Shown piece by piece: positions 1 through 9,456 of a stretch of 64,000 nt of DNA. The notes below the pieces were generated by a model that worked only from the letters and a program-made list of their open reading frames with translations, was not told where the DNA came from and did no database searches. Numbering within the stretch: the stretch's first letter is position 1; the number at the start of each line of letters is the position of its first letter. This stretch comes from Albibacterium bauzanense (GTDB taxonomy: Bacteria > Bacteroidota > Bacteroidia > Sphingobacteriales > Sphingobacteriaceae). The position numbers and the translations under genes were made by a program. Location: the NCBI RefSeq assembly GCF_004339765.1, contig NZ_SMGO01000002.1, positions 1,138,439 through 1,202,438 of the forward strand, given 5' to 3'.

Positions 1-672
1 ATACGCATCTTGGTTTCGAGTCAGACAAACTACACCTCCGTTATCCAATTCAACTATAGATTAATGATGGTTTATTGACTATCTTTTTTCTTATGGTAGG
101 GCTGGAAAAAAAAGGGAAATGGCTGAGGGAAAATTATCAACGCCAAAGAAGGCACTGTTTCTCATTCTTTGTGCAATCGGTGACGCGGTCATTCTAGCAA
201 TAATCTACGCATTGCTAAACAAAGACTAACTTACCGCTGGAGGATGGGGGATTCCCATGGCGGCTGATATCGCCTTTGCACTTGCAATTATCGGAATGCT
301 CAGCAAACGTGTACCTACCTCTTTAAAGATATTTTTGGCAGCACTCGCTATCGTGGATGATCTAGTAGCGATCCGGGTATTGCCATATTCTACCTTGGAG
401 AACTACAGACTACATATCCGTTATACTCAGGAATTATAACCGCAATCCTTTTCATCTTAAATAGTTTGAAAGTGAAAAGCCTGGCAGCATACCTCATACT
501 CGGCATTGCACTCTGGTACTTTGTTCACAATTCTGGCATTCATGCCACTATCGCAGGCGTGTTGTCAGCCTTGTTTATTCCTACCACCCCAGATGATAAA
601 TAATCGCCCATAGAAAAGCTGGAGCACTTCCTCGCTACATCAGTAAATTATCTTATTGTTCCGAAACAGCAT
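1..672 (+). pseudogene. nhaA: Decayed NhaA Na+/H+ antiporter gene
   Basis: Translating the plus strand in pieces gives typical NhaA blocks in the right order: NDGLLTIFFLMVGLE near 62-105, REMAEGKLSTPKKAL near 113-155, [15 protein letters not shown] then [15 protein letters not shown] near 246-365, NSGIHATIAGVLSALF near 530-575, and SPIEKLEHFLATSVNYLIV near 604-661. The blocks lie in different frames. There is a frameshift in the A-run near 109, an in-frame TAA at about 227-229, further disruption after IVDDL, and another stop near 601. Homology ends at about 662 where unrelated sequence follows, so the C-terminal transmembrane part is missing, and the N-terminus lies outside the window. The intact protein would be an inner-membrane sodium/proton antiporter of about 390 residues. 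This copy cannot make one. Confidence 0.9.
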
Positions 673-692
673 TCAAAATCAAGAAAAAATTA

Positions 693-1076
693 CTATGTCT
701 TCATCAGGTAAGCCATCAAGGTAACAGAGACTAAAACAATTAGTCCGGTGATAATCTTTGCAAAGAGAGTGGAATGGTAATATTCACCAATATCAATTTG
801 CTTCTTAGTTTGAATATATCTCAAGTAAGACAACCCAATTGTAATTCCCCCCAAGGCAACCAACATAATCCCAATAATATGCGAATAACCTGTCCGAGGC
901 ACAGATAATGAAGTTCCTAAAGCGGACCCGACCTGTCTTACAAAAAGTGAAAATTTCACGACTACGAAACCAAAGCCCATTATGCCTATGCTAGTTCGTA
1001 TCCATGCCAGAAATGTTCTTTCATTGGCCAAATGATCACCAGCATTTCCTCGAAACGGTTTATCAGGAGCATCCAT
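693..1076 (-). CDS. DUF202 (YidH-like) inner-membrane protein
   Basis: A 127-residue protein with the DUF202 signature near the N-terminus (NHLANERTFLAWIRTSIG, about residues 15-32), followed by three hydrophobic segments around 35-50, 65-90 and 103-124. This matches small YidH-type membrane proteins, whose biochemical role is unknown. It is the last gene of a minus-strand run (TolC, RND pump, adaptor, TlpA), 74 bp after the TlpA-like gene, so it may be co-transcribed. Family assignment is firm; function is not known. Confidence 0.8.
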   Translation of the reverse strand: MDAPDKPFRGNAGDHLANERTFLAWIRTSIGIMGFGFVVVKFSLFVRQVGSALGTSLSVPRTGYSHIIGIMLVALGGITIGLSYLRYIQTKKQIDIGEYYHSTLFAKIITGLIVLVSVTLMAYLMKT

Positions 1077-1150
1077 ATTATTAAATTGATCATGTCGGCT
1101 TTATCCGACATGATCATTAAACAAGTCTAACGGTTGAAAGTTTAAAACAG

Positions 1151-1789
1151 CTATTTGCTGAGCTTGTCTATAAAAGCAGAAACTTCAGGGTTTTCATAAT
1201 CTGCACCACCCAAATGATGGAATGCAATAGCTCCAGATTTGTCTAAAATGACTGTAGTAGGCATAGAGCCGGAAAAATATTCCCGCGGAATCTCACTAGC
1301 TGGTACATACACGGGCAAATCGAATTTTCGCTTCTTCATAAATGCAGTTGAAGCATCAATTTTACTATCCACATCTACCAAAAGAAAAACTACTTTCTCA
1401 TTATTCTTATACTTAGCCCGCAATTTATTAATCGAGGGCATCTCTGCAATACATGGAGGACACCAAGTAGCCCAAAAATTCATGAAGACTACTTTGCCTT
1501 TAAGTTCTGAAAGGCTGATGGTCTTACCCTTAACATCTCTAAAGGAGACCTCCGGGATTTGGGCCGCCACAGCAGCATTTGAATCTTTGGTGGCCACTTT
1601 CTCCGGAATATCAGGTTGAAAGAGCCCTATTTTCATTAACCCCTGAATTACAGCACCCTTTAGATCAGGGCTAAAAAACATCGCAAGTAAAAATAACATC
1701 AGCACAGCTGTACTGATGTTTGAAAACGTGAACCACCTTTTTTTTACCTCTCTGGTATTCTGATTGTTATTCTCTGTTGATATTGTCAT
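1151..1789 (-). CDS. TlpA/ResA-like membrane-anchored thioredoxin
   Basis: A 212-residue protein with one N-terminal membrane anchor (about residues 24-45), then a thioredoxin fold with the redox motif WCPPC inside FMNFWATWCPPCIAEMP (about 105-121), and the cis-Pro loop region near SMPTTVILD (about 175-184). Proteins of this AhpC/TSA-Redoxin type act in the periplasm, reducing disulfides, often during cytochrome c maturation or envelope stress. The gene starts 5 bp after the RND adaptor gene, so it belongs to the efflux operon. Its partner there is not evident; protection of envelope thiols is an inference. Confidence 0.85.
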   Translation of the reverse strand: MTISTENNNQNTREVKKRWFTFSNISTAVLMLFLLAMFFSPDLKGAVIQGLMKIGLFQPDIPEKVATKDSNAAVAAQIPEVSFRDVKGKTISLSELKGKVVFMNFWATWCPPCIAEMPSINKLRAKYKNNEKVVFLLVDVDSKIDASTAFMKKRKFDLPVYVPASEIPREYFSGSMPTTVILDKSGAIAFHHLGGADYENPEVSAFIDKLSK

Positions 1790-1794
1790 GACTT

Positions 1795-2895
1795 TTATTT
1801 AATTACAATTTTCATTCCTTCTGTTAACTCTTCACTGGCAGATTTTACAATCTCGTCTTCCTGGGACAGCTCACCAAAAACCTCCTGCAGTTCACCATTC
1901 CGGATACCCAAGGTAACCGGTACCCTGAAAACCCTGTTCTGATCGATTTTTACTACAAAAATACCCGATTGTGCATTGACCACACTGCTTGTGGGCAACC
2001 ATAATGTGCGCACTGGTCTTTGCAAGGACAGTTTTACCTGCGCGTAATCACCACCGGATAAATCACCCCTGGAATTGCTGACATCAAATTCTGCAGTAAT
2101 AGACCTTGATTGCTGATCAAGCACTCCACTTTTTCTGGAAAGTACCGATGGATAGACTTTCCCCGGATGACCAGCGACAGTAAAAGAAACTTTTGTATTT
2201 TTACTAAGGGATGGGCCATGTTTTTCAGGAATGGCGACCGTTAGCCTGAGGTCTTTCGTCTGTGATAAGGAGAATAAGGATGTTTGAGTTCCCTCACCGA
2301 CCAAGGCCCCAACTGAAACATTTCTGTCAGTTATAATGCCATCAAAGGGCGCAGTGATTTTCAAATACTGCTGGAGTTGTGCGGAAGCACCTGTTTTTGC
2401 TTTTACCGAAGCGTATGCAGCACTATCGCTTCTAAACTTGCTGCTAGCCCTATCAAGTTCAATTTCTGCAACAGCGCCAGATCTGGCAGCAGCTCTTTTA
2501 AGCCTTTCATAGGATTGGCGACTGTATTGATAGTCCTGATAAAATTTATTTTCATCTGCCTTTGCGGAAAGATATTGCTGGGTGATTTCCGGGGCTTCCA
2601 GCAAAGCAAGCAGTTGTCCACGATGGACATTTGACCCCCTATCCACAAAAAGCTGCTTGACGAAGCCTTTGACTTTGGGATAAAGTACAACCTGCTCGAA
2701 AGCCTTTAATTCTCCAGGCAGTTCCAGTAAATAGACGGCCTGATCTTCTACAGGTCTGACGATTTGTACAGACTGCAGTTGTTTTTTTTGGGAATCTTTG
2801 GCTACCGGCTTCTCATTTCCACAGGCATTTATAAGAAGAATGAAGGGGATGAAGTATAACACCTTCATGTATTTGTTGAAATTTATATGTCTCAT
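1795..2895 (-). CDS. RND efflux periplasmic adaptor (membrane fusion lipoprotein)
   Basis: A 366-residue adaptor. It begins with a lipoprotein signal (lipobox LINAC, Cys about residue 25), followed by a biotinyl-lipoyl half domain (VKGFVKQLFVDRGSNVHRGQ, about 75-94), an alpha-helical hairpin (about 105-170), the second lipoyl half (ITAPFDGIITDRNVSVGALV, about 180-200), a beta-barrel and a membrane-proximal domain. It should bridge the pump and the TolC channel in the periplasm. It lies 6 bp downstream of the pump gene in the order TolC-pump-adaptor. Substrate is not deducible from the adaptor. Confidence 0.92.
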   Translation of the reverse strand: MRHINFNKYMKVLYFIPFILLINACGNEKPVAKDSQKKQLQSVQIVRPVEDQAVYLLELPGELKAFEQVVLYPKVKGFVKQLFVDRGSNVHRGQLLALLEAPEITQQYLSAKADENKFYQDYQYSRQSYERLKRAAARSGAVAEIELDRASSKFRSDSAAYASVKAKTGASAQLQQYLKITAPFDGIITDRNVSVGALVGEGTQTSLFSLSQTKDLRLTVAIPEKHGPSLSKNTKVSFTVAGHPGKVYPSVLSRKSGVLDQQSRSITAEFDVSNSRGDLSGGDYAQVKLSLQRPVRTLWLPTSSVVNAQSGIFVVKIDQNRVFRVPVTLGIRNGELQEVFGELSQEDEIVKSASEELTEGMKIVIK

Positions 2896-2901
2896 AACTC
2901 T

Positions 2902-5900
2902 TTAGTGGTTCGTTTGGATTAAATTATCAGGATTAGCATTTTCAGGATCATCTGGATCAAGTGTCGGATTGATCCTGGTTTTGTTTTTCATAATTAGCGC
3001 ATATAGGTGTGGCAAAATGAGCAGCACGGTTAGCGTAGATAATAGTAATCCACCGATTACCGCCTGACCAAGTGGAGCAACCTGTTCTCCGCCATCGCCC
3101 ATCCCTAAAGACATGGGCACCATACCCGCAATCATCGCAAGTGTTGTCATAATGATCGGCCTTAACCTTGAAGAGGCAGCTAAAAGCGCAGATTGTCTTG
3201 CTCCCAGGCCATGCTTTAATCGGTTGACCTCGGCTTGGTTCACCATCAAAACCGCATTAGAGACAGAAACTCCTACAGACATAATGATCCCCATATAACT
3301 CTGAAGATTCAGTGTACTGCCGCTGAAAATCAACATGATCAGACTTCCACCTATAACTGCCGGAACAACAGACAATATCAAACCTGAAACTGCGAAAGAT
3401 TGATAATAGGCAGTCAACATTAAAAATATGACAACTATAGCCATCAGGAGTCCTGTTTGCAGACCTGAAAGTGTGTCATCCAATAACTGCATCAGGCCCT
3501 CTGTAGATACAATGGTGCCGCGGGGCGGTTCTCCGGCATCTGCAATTGCCTTTTTTACCGCTTTCGAGGCCGTTCCAAGGTCTGAGTTATAGGTGTTGGC
3601 CAGTACACTCACGTACCGGTTTGGCCCCTGTCTGTTAACCTGTGCAGCCAGCTTTACCATGGTTAAGGTGGCTACATCCTCCAGTACAGGTCTTGAGGCT
3701 CCTGCTTTTAATGGCAACGACCTCAGCTTATCTAGAGAATACATGTCTGCCTCTGGAATCTGGACCTGTACCTGAAAGACCAGTCCGGATTTTGGATCAA
3801 TCCAAAGATTTTTATTCGTAAACCTGGTAGATGAGGTGGCTATAGTTAGCGTTCGTGCAACATCTTCCATCGTCAGTCCAAATTGTGCTGCGAGTTCCCT
3901 GTCCACGTTAATTTGGAGGCTTGGTGAATTGACCGGTTCTGCGATGCGAATATCCCGGAGCGAGGGAATCGTCCTCATTCCTTTCTCGATTTTTTTCGCA
4001 TATTTTTCTGCCGCTTTCAACTGTCCGGCTGCTACCTTAATCTGAATAGGAGTCATGGCACCCTGGCTCATAATCTTTTCAACCAGCTCAATGGGCTCAA
4101 AATCTATCTTTACTTCAGGAATGCGTGCTAAAATTTCCTTTCGGATCGATTCCTTAAGTTCAGCAATAGAACCCGTAAACACATCCTGATCAATAGAAAT
4201 CTGCAATACCGATTCATGTGTGCCACTGGTAAACAAAAAGATAGGATTGATCGCCGTTGCCGAGGGCTGTAACCCTACAAAAGCAGAGGTGATCTTTATG
4301 GCATTTGCCGGTAGCTTTCCTTTAACGATTTCCGTTACCTTTTTCAAGTAAGCTTCGGATTTTTCAAGCCTACTTCCTTCTGGCGCCACAATTCGCAGTT
4401 GTATATCTCCGCTATTGCTGGTTGGAAGTATATCTGTTCCTATGAAGCTCCCGCCTACACCAATAAGCACTACTACAATGAGCACATAGATCAGGATTAT
4501 CCTGCCCATTCTGTTTTGTCCATATCTGGTCAGGATTAGGTAGCGACGCTTGAACTTTTCAAACCTGGTCAATTTCTTAGGCTGATTGTTAGGTTTGTGA
4601 TGGATCAGCAATTCTGGTTTCATTAGCCAGTTTGCCAGTATCGGCACGAAGGTCTGTGAGGCAATGAATGAGGCAAACATCGCAAAAGCTACTGCCAACG
4701 AAAGCGGCATAAACATATCCTTGGGTATGCCACTCATCATAAAAGAGGGAATCAATACGGCCAGAATACAAAACAAGATCAGGATCTTTGGAATAGAGAT
4801 TTCCAATAAGGCATCCAGGATTGCGCGCTGTTTGGGCTTTTTCATTTCAAAATGCTGATGGATGTTCTCAATGGTAACAGTAGCCTCATCGACAAGAATT
4901 CCGATGGCCAGGGCAAGACCGCTAAGGGTCATTACGTTGATCGTTTGACCAAACAGATACAGCATGATTACAGCGGAAAGAATAGCAATTGGGATGGTTA
5001 GCACCACAATTAAAGAACCCCTGGCATCCCCCAGAAAGAGAAAAACCATGATCCCCGTCAGCACCGCACCAAGTATGCCTTCGTGGACCAGGTTTTCCAA
5101 AGATCTTTCAATGTAGCCAGACTGGTCAAATACATATTTGATGTCTACATCTTCAGGCATTGCGGCCTTGAGTTTCGGGATCGCAGCCTTTAGATTTTCA
5201 ACCACCTTTAGCGTGGACGCGTCCGCCTTCTTGATCACGGGAAGGTAAACAGAGCGCTTGCCATTGATGATCGCATAGCCTGTGGTAGCATCTGCAGCAT
5301 CTTCCACGGAGGCAATATCCCGAATAAATATCGTATTTCCTTCGGTCAGCTTGACCGGAATGTTTAGGAATTCCTCAGGATCTTTGGCAACCGAGTTTAA
5401 CGGACTCATCAGATTTTGGTCGCCTATTCTAATGTTGCCAGCAGGCGAGGGAAAGTTATTTTTGGCGATTGCCATCGTAACTTCTTGCGCAGAAAGTCCA
5501 TAGGACTGCATCAAAGAAGGATTCACTTTTACCACCATGGTGCGGATATTACCGCCAAATGGTGCCGGAGCGGTTACTCCCGGAATAGTGACGAACATGG
5601 GCCGGATCTTGGTGAGCGCCAGGGTCTGTAGTTCCGTGATCGAGCGCTTTGGACTTTCAAATACGAGCTGACCTATCGGCAACGAACTCCCATCAAAACG
5701 TACCACCTGTGGAGGTACTGCACCTGGCGGCAAAAACCCCATTGCTCTGGACACTTGTGTGGAGACTTCTGCGGATGCCTGGGCCATATCGGTACCGGGA
5801 TAAAAGGTAAGCTTCATCAGCGTGAAGCCCTGAACGCTTTTAAAATCGATGTCCTTTACACCACTGACGAAAATAAGTACTTTTTGAAATTCATTGGCCA

Positions 5901-6087
5901 TAAAACCGTCCATATAGGCTGGGGTAAGCCCTCCATAAGGCATAGCTATATAAATCACCGGTAGTTCCACCTTGGGAAATATATCGACGTTGATGCTGCG
6001 AATGGCGGTAAAGGAAAAGTAAGCGATAGCAATGACCGCTACCATTATGCTGAGTGGCTTTTTTAAAGCAAACCTGATCATATTCAT
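2902..6087 (-). CDS. RND-family efflux pump permease (AcrB/MdtB type)
   Basis: A 1061-residue RND transporter of full family length. It opens with the usual first helix (FALKKPLSIMVAVIAIAYF) and a periplasmic porter domain. The central block includes LSGLALAIGILVDEATVTIE (about 395-414), where the family has Asp residues for proton relay, and a second half repeats the layout (SYMGIIMSVGVSVSNAVLM, about 945-963). The sequence resembles Bacteroidota multidrug pumps of the hydrophobe/amphiphile class more than CzcA metal pumps, but the substrate cannot be read from sequence. TolC lies 5 bp upstream and the adaptor 6 bp downstream, so the operon encodes a full tripartite system. Confidence 0.92.
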   Translation of the reverse strand: MNMIRFALKKPLSIMVAVIAIAYFSFTAIRSINVDIFPKVELPVIYIAMPYGGLTPAYMDGFMANEFQKVLIFVSGVKDIDFKSVQGFTLMKLTFYPGTDMAQASAEVSTQVSRAMGFLPPGAVPPQVVRFDGSSLPIGQLVFESPKRSITELQTLALTKIRPMFVTIPGVTAPAPFGGNIRTMVVKVNPSLMQSYGLSAQEVTMAIAKNNFPSPAGNIRIGDQNLMSPLNSVAKDPEEFLNIPVKLTEGNTIFIRDIASVEDAADATTGYAIINGKRSVYLPVIKKADASTLKVVENLKAAIPKLKAAMPEDVDIKYVFDQSGYIERSLENLVHEGILGAVLTGIMVFLFLGDARGSLIVVLTIPIAILSAVIMLYLFGQTINVMTLSGLALAIGILVDEATVTIENIHQHFEMKKPKQRAILDALLEISIPKILILFCILAVLIPSFMMSGIPKDMFMPLSLAVAFAMFASFIASQTFVPILANWLMKPELLIHHKPNNQPKKLTRFEKFKRRYLILTRYGQNRMGRIILIYVLIVVVLIGVGGSFIGTDILPTSNSGDIQLRIVAPEGSRLEKSEAYLKKVTEIVKGKLPANAIKITSAFVGLQPSATAINPIFLFTSGTHESVLQISIDQDVFTGSIAELKESIRKEILARIPEVKIDFEPIELVEKIMSQGAMTPIQIKVAAGQLKAAEKYAKKIEKGMRTIPSLRDIRIAEPVNSPSLQINVDRELAAQFGLTMEDVARTLTIATSSTRFTNKNLWIDPKSGLVFQVQVQIPEADMYSLDKLRSLPLKAGASRPVLEDVATLTMVKLAAQVNRQGPNRYVSVLANTYNSDLGTASKAVKKAIADAGEPPRGTIVSTEGLMQLLDDTLSGLQTGLLMAIVVIFLMLTAYYQSFAVSGLILSVVPAVIGGSLIMLIFSGSTLNLQSYMGIIMSVGVSVSNAVLMVNQAEVNRLKHGLGARQSALLAASSRLRPIIMTTLAMIAGMVPMSLGMGDGGEQVAPLGQAVIGGLLLSTLTVLLILPHLYALIMKNKTRINPTLDPDDPENANPDNLIQTNH

Positions 6088-6092
6088 AGCGC

Positions 6093-7469
6093 TTATTTAA
6101 AATAGTTAAGTAATAAAGAAAAATCTCCGCTTAGTTCTGCCTGCGAAATAACAAGGTTCCAATAGTTTTGGACAGCTTTAAGGTTCTCACGTTCCGCTTC
6201 TTGGAGCAGCGCCTGTATCTGAAGCAACTCGGTCAGATTGATCAGACCACCTTCATACCGTGCAAGATAAAGTTCATAGGCATCTGAGGCTTTAGTAAAA
6301 GCTGTTTGGGTCTGGATCAGCAACTTTCGCTGTTGGGTTATCCTGGAAGCAACAGCAGATAGGGCGGTATTCATCTGGAGCCGTTGAAGGTCCAGCTTTG
6401 CCTGTACGCCCTGAACAGTTTTCTGGGCCCTCCGCCGTTCCAGCGAACTGGTATAAGCGTTACCGATATTCCAGGTAATCCCAACGCCAACCAGGTAGTT
6501 GCCCGCCATATTCTGATAGCCCGAATTGATCCCACGATCAACAAAACCATTCTGCCCAATACCACTTCCCCTGGATGAGAGTCCACCTAAAACCGATAGG
6601 GACGGCAATGCTTTTCGCGCAGTAACCTGTAGTTGTGCTCCTTCATAAGAAAGTTGCTTATCAATGACCTGTAGGTAGGGATGTGTAGAATTTATGGTGT
6701 CTAAACTAAGATCAGAAAGACCCGGATTCATCAAAGAAAGATCCGGAAAGGACAAGTTTTCCAATGGAACCACTTCTTTAAAACTAGCTTTGCCTGCCTG
6801 GTATCTTCCAAGGCTTTCGTAACGGGCGGCTAAAGCTTTAGCATATGCAGATGCAACGATCGATGTGTCGGCACCGGGTTTTAATCCTGCGGATGATAGG
6901 CTTTTTGCGAGCTCAAGTACCTGATGGAGACGGTCGACGTTTTTTTCCGACAATTGGAGGCTCGATTTACTATAGGTTGTCTCTAAGTACAACCTGCTAA
7001 TCTTAATTTGTAAAGACAATCTGGATGCGTCGTAACTACTTTTGGCACCTTGAACCTGATATTCTGCGGATTCAATTGCCTTTCTTTGTTTTCCGAATTC
7101 AAAGAATTTCCAATCCATAAGTACCGATCCAAAAGCATTTCCGGTAGCTTGTGCAGCAGTTTCCGATCCAATGCTGTTGCCTGTTACGTTAAATACTCCG
7201 GGTACCGGGAAGAATGCACCACCGCTGCCCTGGTAGGTTCCATAGGACTGTTGCGCCTGGAATTGTATCTGGGGAATTGATCTGCTTTGAACCTCTTTTT
7301 TTCGGAACTGAAATTCCTCTACGATAGTCCTGCGTTCACTAAGTCCGGGATAGCTTCGGTCTGCCTCTGTAAACGCTTCGCCAAGGGTCAATATATTTGT
7401 CTGCTGAGCTTTCGCGGCACTTGCAAATGCCATAATGATCAAACAGACCGTTTGAAGGGTATACTTCAT
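6093..7469 (-). CDS. TolC-family outer-membrane efflux channel
   Basis: A 458-residue protein with an N-terminal signal peptide ending near AKAQQ (residue 22) and two repeats of long amphipathic helices flanking outer-membrane strands, as in TolC/OprM. The repeat ends are recognisable by paired LYLETTYSKSSLQLSE (about 165-180) and YELYLARYEGGLINLTELLQ (about 395-415). It is the first gene of the RND operon and is separated from the pump gene by 5 bp. No upstream regulator is adjacent. Confidence 0.9.
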   Translation of the reverse strand: MKYTLQTVCLIIMAFASAAKAQQTNILTLGEAFTEADRSYPGLSERRTIVEEFQFRKKEVQSRSIPQIQFQAQQSYGTYQGSGGAFFPVPGVFNVTGNSIGSETAAQATGNAFGSVLMDWKFFEFGKQRKAIESAEYQVQGAKSSYDASRLSLQIKISRLYLETTYSKSSLQLSEKNVDRLHQVLELAKSLSSAGLKPGADTSIVASAYAKALAARYESLGRYQAGKASFKEVVPLENLSFPDLSLMNPGLSDLSLDTINSTHPYLQVIDKQLSYEGAQLQVTARKALPSLSVLGGLSSRGSGIGQNGFVDRGINSGYQNMAGNYLVGVGITWNIGNAYTSSLERRRAQKTVQGVQAKLDLQRLQMNTALSAVASRITQQRKLLIQTQTAFTKASDAYELYLARYEGGLINLTELLQIQALLQEAERENLKAVQNYWNLVISQAELSGDFSLLLNYFK

Positions 7470-7511
7470 TCTCTCAAAAATTTGATAGTAAAAAATTGCA
7501 ATAGTATCTAA

Positions 7512-7531
7512 GTACCTTCTAAAAAAGGTAC
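7512..7531 (-). terminator. Short perfect hairpin between two minus-strand genes
   Basis: GTACCTT and AAGGTAC (7 bp, perfect) flank a 6-nt loop, 23 bp after the stop of the gene at 7554-7994 and about 43 bp before the TolC start. It could end the upstream transcript, but there is no clear U-tract on the minus strand. Because it is a symmetric palindrome it could also be an operator for the efflux operon. Confidence 0.35.
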
Positions 7532-7553
7532 GGTCGGTATTTTACAATTAATT

Positions 7554-7994
7554 CTATATCAAGAAAATGCTGTTCTGGATGAACAGTGGAAGCTGACGCC
7601 AGTTTAATACAGCACGAGGAACCGAAAGGTGGATCCGGTCTTTGTACACCAACTGCAGTGAAATCAGAAAGGCAGGCAGCAGGATAAAATAGAGGGCGAG
7701 ATTTGACGATGCGGAATTATGAGCATCCATCCCGGAAACAGTGCTACCTACGATATCCTGAATTTTACTACATACCTGGTTCCATGCAACTCTTTCAGAT
7801 TGTAAGGAAAGATTCGATTTACCGGATTTTGTAGCATTAGTGGATGTAGTCTGCTGGCTTGAAAACAAATATTGTAAACCTTTCTTAACCCCACAGGATG
7901 AAATTGCAACCAATAAAATCAATACGATGACACCCGCCAGCTTGTAAATGCTGAGCTTATTCCTGCCTGACTGATATTGGTTTACGATATTCAT
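7554..7994 (-). CDS. Hypothetical two-helix membrane protein
   Basis: I do not recognise this 146-residue protein. It has a hydrophobic N-terminal segment with a Cys (LAGVIVLILLVAISSCG, about 20-36) that could be a lipoprotein signal or an anchor. A Ser/Thr/Asn-rich stretch follows, then a second hydrophobic segment (LALYFILLPAFLISLQLVY, about 98-116) and a basic, proline-containing C-terminus. It starts 24 bp after the metallophosphoesterase gene, so it could be the last gene of the sulfur operon. No function is proposed. Confidence 0.55.
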   Translation of the reverse strand: MNIVNQYQSGRNKLSIYKLAGVIVLILLVAISSCGVKKGLQYLFSSQQTTSTNATKSGKSNLSLQSERVAWNQVCSKIQDIVGSTVSGMDAHNSASSNLALYFILLPAFLISLQLVYKDRIHLSVPRAVLNWRQLPLFIQNSIFLI

Positions 7995-8018
7995 TTATTC
8001 AAAGATAGGGTTTTAATT

Positions 8019-9446
8019 TTAAACGAGCTGATAAGAGCTTCCTTTCAGCGGCTCATAGGGATTATGCTTTTGTAAAAATACTGTGATCGCTTCCACCACA
8101 TCGACACCAAGGTCTGCCCGGTTACGTCCCAGATTTTCCGGCACGCCCTGGCTGGTGATAAAGGCCGCTTTATAGGTCTTGTCCTTTTCAACTGGTTCTT
8201 CTCCAATAAATAGCTGTTGTATACGATGCCCCTTGGGATTCTCGATCCTTAAATAAACACTGATCCCGATAGCCCGTTTCACATAACCGCCCATCTGGAG
8301 CATGGGGTCTGCCGAAAATGTCCTTTCCAGGTTTTCTTCCAGCATTTTGATGATCTCCGATCCGGTCAGTTCCACTACAGACACCGGCGGGTTCATTGGC
8401 ACCATATTATAGAGGTCCCATTTGGTCAGTTTACCCGGTGAAATCGGACTGCCATACCTCCAGCCATTTGAAAACGCCAGACTGGTTTTGGCGGCATCAC
8501 AGACCGATCGAAGTAACAGGTCATCCATAGAGGAACCGAGTGTATCATACCTGTCTAAAAGACAGGTTGTTTCACCGACAAATTCCTCCTTTAGCTGCTG
8601 ATAAGGTCTCATGATCTCCTCGATCATCGCTTTGGTCTGCAAATCTTCTGCTACGGCATCGGTAACCGGAACCAGCTGATAGCTGTAGTCGCTGATCTTT
8701 CCTTTATCAATGAAAAGATCAAGTTTTCCAAGAAACGCACCATGGCATCCGCACTGGATGATGATAGATTCTCCGACGGGCGTTGGTTCAAATAACCTGT
8801 TGTGGGTGTGGGCGCTCAGGCACACATCGATACCAGGAATTTCGCTGAGCATTTTGATATCCTGAGGATAGCCATTATGCGACAACAAAAACACCAGATC
8901 AGCACCCTCTTTCTTCACGGCCTGAATCGCACCAGGAAGTTCTTTCATCCCATCGGTTACAGTAATCCCATCACTGAATTCTTTGGGCATGGTCTTGTCA
9001 ATAATGTTTGAACAAATCCCGATCACCCCAATCTTTAGTCCACCTGTTTCAATGATTATATATGGATCGAGCAGTAGGCCAGCATCCTTTTTATAAACGT
9101 TGATGCCCAGAACCGGATAGCCCATCCCGGCCTGAAGTTTCAGCAATTGTTCAGCTCCATAGGCAAAGTCCCAATGCCCCACCATCGCACTGAATCCAAA
9201 TGCTTTGAGCAGCGGCATTATGGCCTCACCCTTGCTCTGGATCAATGGGAGTGTACCATGAAAAGTATCCCCACCGTCAAAGACGAGCGTATGCGGATTT
9301 TCGGCTTTCATCTGTTTAACCAGCGTCATGATCCTGGCGTATCCGCCTGCAGTTCTGATCAGTTTCTCTTCCCCCTCAAAAAAAAGTTCCGGATGTGGCT
9401 CGAGGTATCCGTGTACATCGTTCAAATAACCTATTGATAGTTTCAT
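8019..9446 (-). CDS. Metallophosphoesterase of the 5'-nucleotidase/SoxB superfamily
   Basis: A 475-residue cytoplasmic protein with no signal peptide. The N-terminal metallophosphatase domain shows YLNDVHGYLEPH (about 5-16), FDGGDTFHG (about 57-65), VGHWDFAYG (the family's GNHEFD position, where Asn is replaced by Trp), LLSHNGYPQD and SAHTHNRL. The C-terminal 5'-nucleotidase domain holds FSNGWRYGSPI and NMVPMNPPV. Members are UDP-sugar hydrolases/5'-nucleotidases or SoxB thiosulfohydrolases. The neighbours (DsrE, persulfide dioxygenase-rhodanese, YeeE) favour a sulfur role, but SoxB is normally periplasmic. I chose the ATG at 9446: an upstream TTG (9470) would overlap the previous gene, and the domain starts right after this Met. 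Confidence 0.75.
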   Translation of the reverse strand: MKLSIGYLNDVHGYLEPHPELFFEGEEKLIRTAGGYARIMTLVKQMKAENPHTLVFDGGDTFHGTLPLIQSKGEAIMPLLKAFGFSAMVGHWDFAYGAEQLLKLQAGMGYPVLGINVYKKDAGLLLDPYIIIETGGLKIGVIGICSNIIDKTMPKEFSDGITVTDGMKELPGAIQAVKKEGADLVFLLSHNGYPQDIKMLSEIPGIDVCLSAHTHNRLFEPTPVGESIIIQCGCHGAFLGKLDLFIDKGKISDYSYQLVPVTDAVAEDLQTKAMIEEIMRPYQQLKEEFVGETTCLLDRYDTLGSSMDDLLLRSVCDAAKTSLAFSNGWRYGSPISPGKLTKWDLYNMVPMNPPVSVVELTGSEIIKMLEENLERTFSADPMLQMGGYVKRAIGISVYLRIENPKGHRIQQLFIGEEPVEKDKTYKAAFITSQGVPENLGRNRADLGVDVVEAITVFLQKHNPYEPLKGSSYQLV

Positions 9447-9456
9447 AGGTTGCTGA

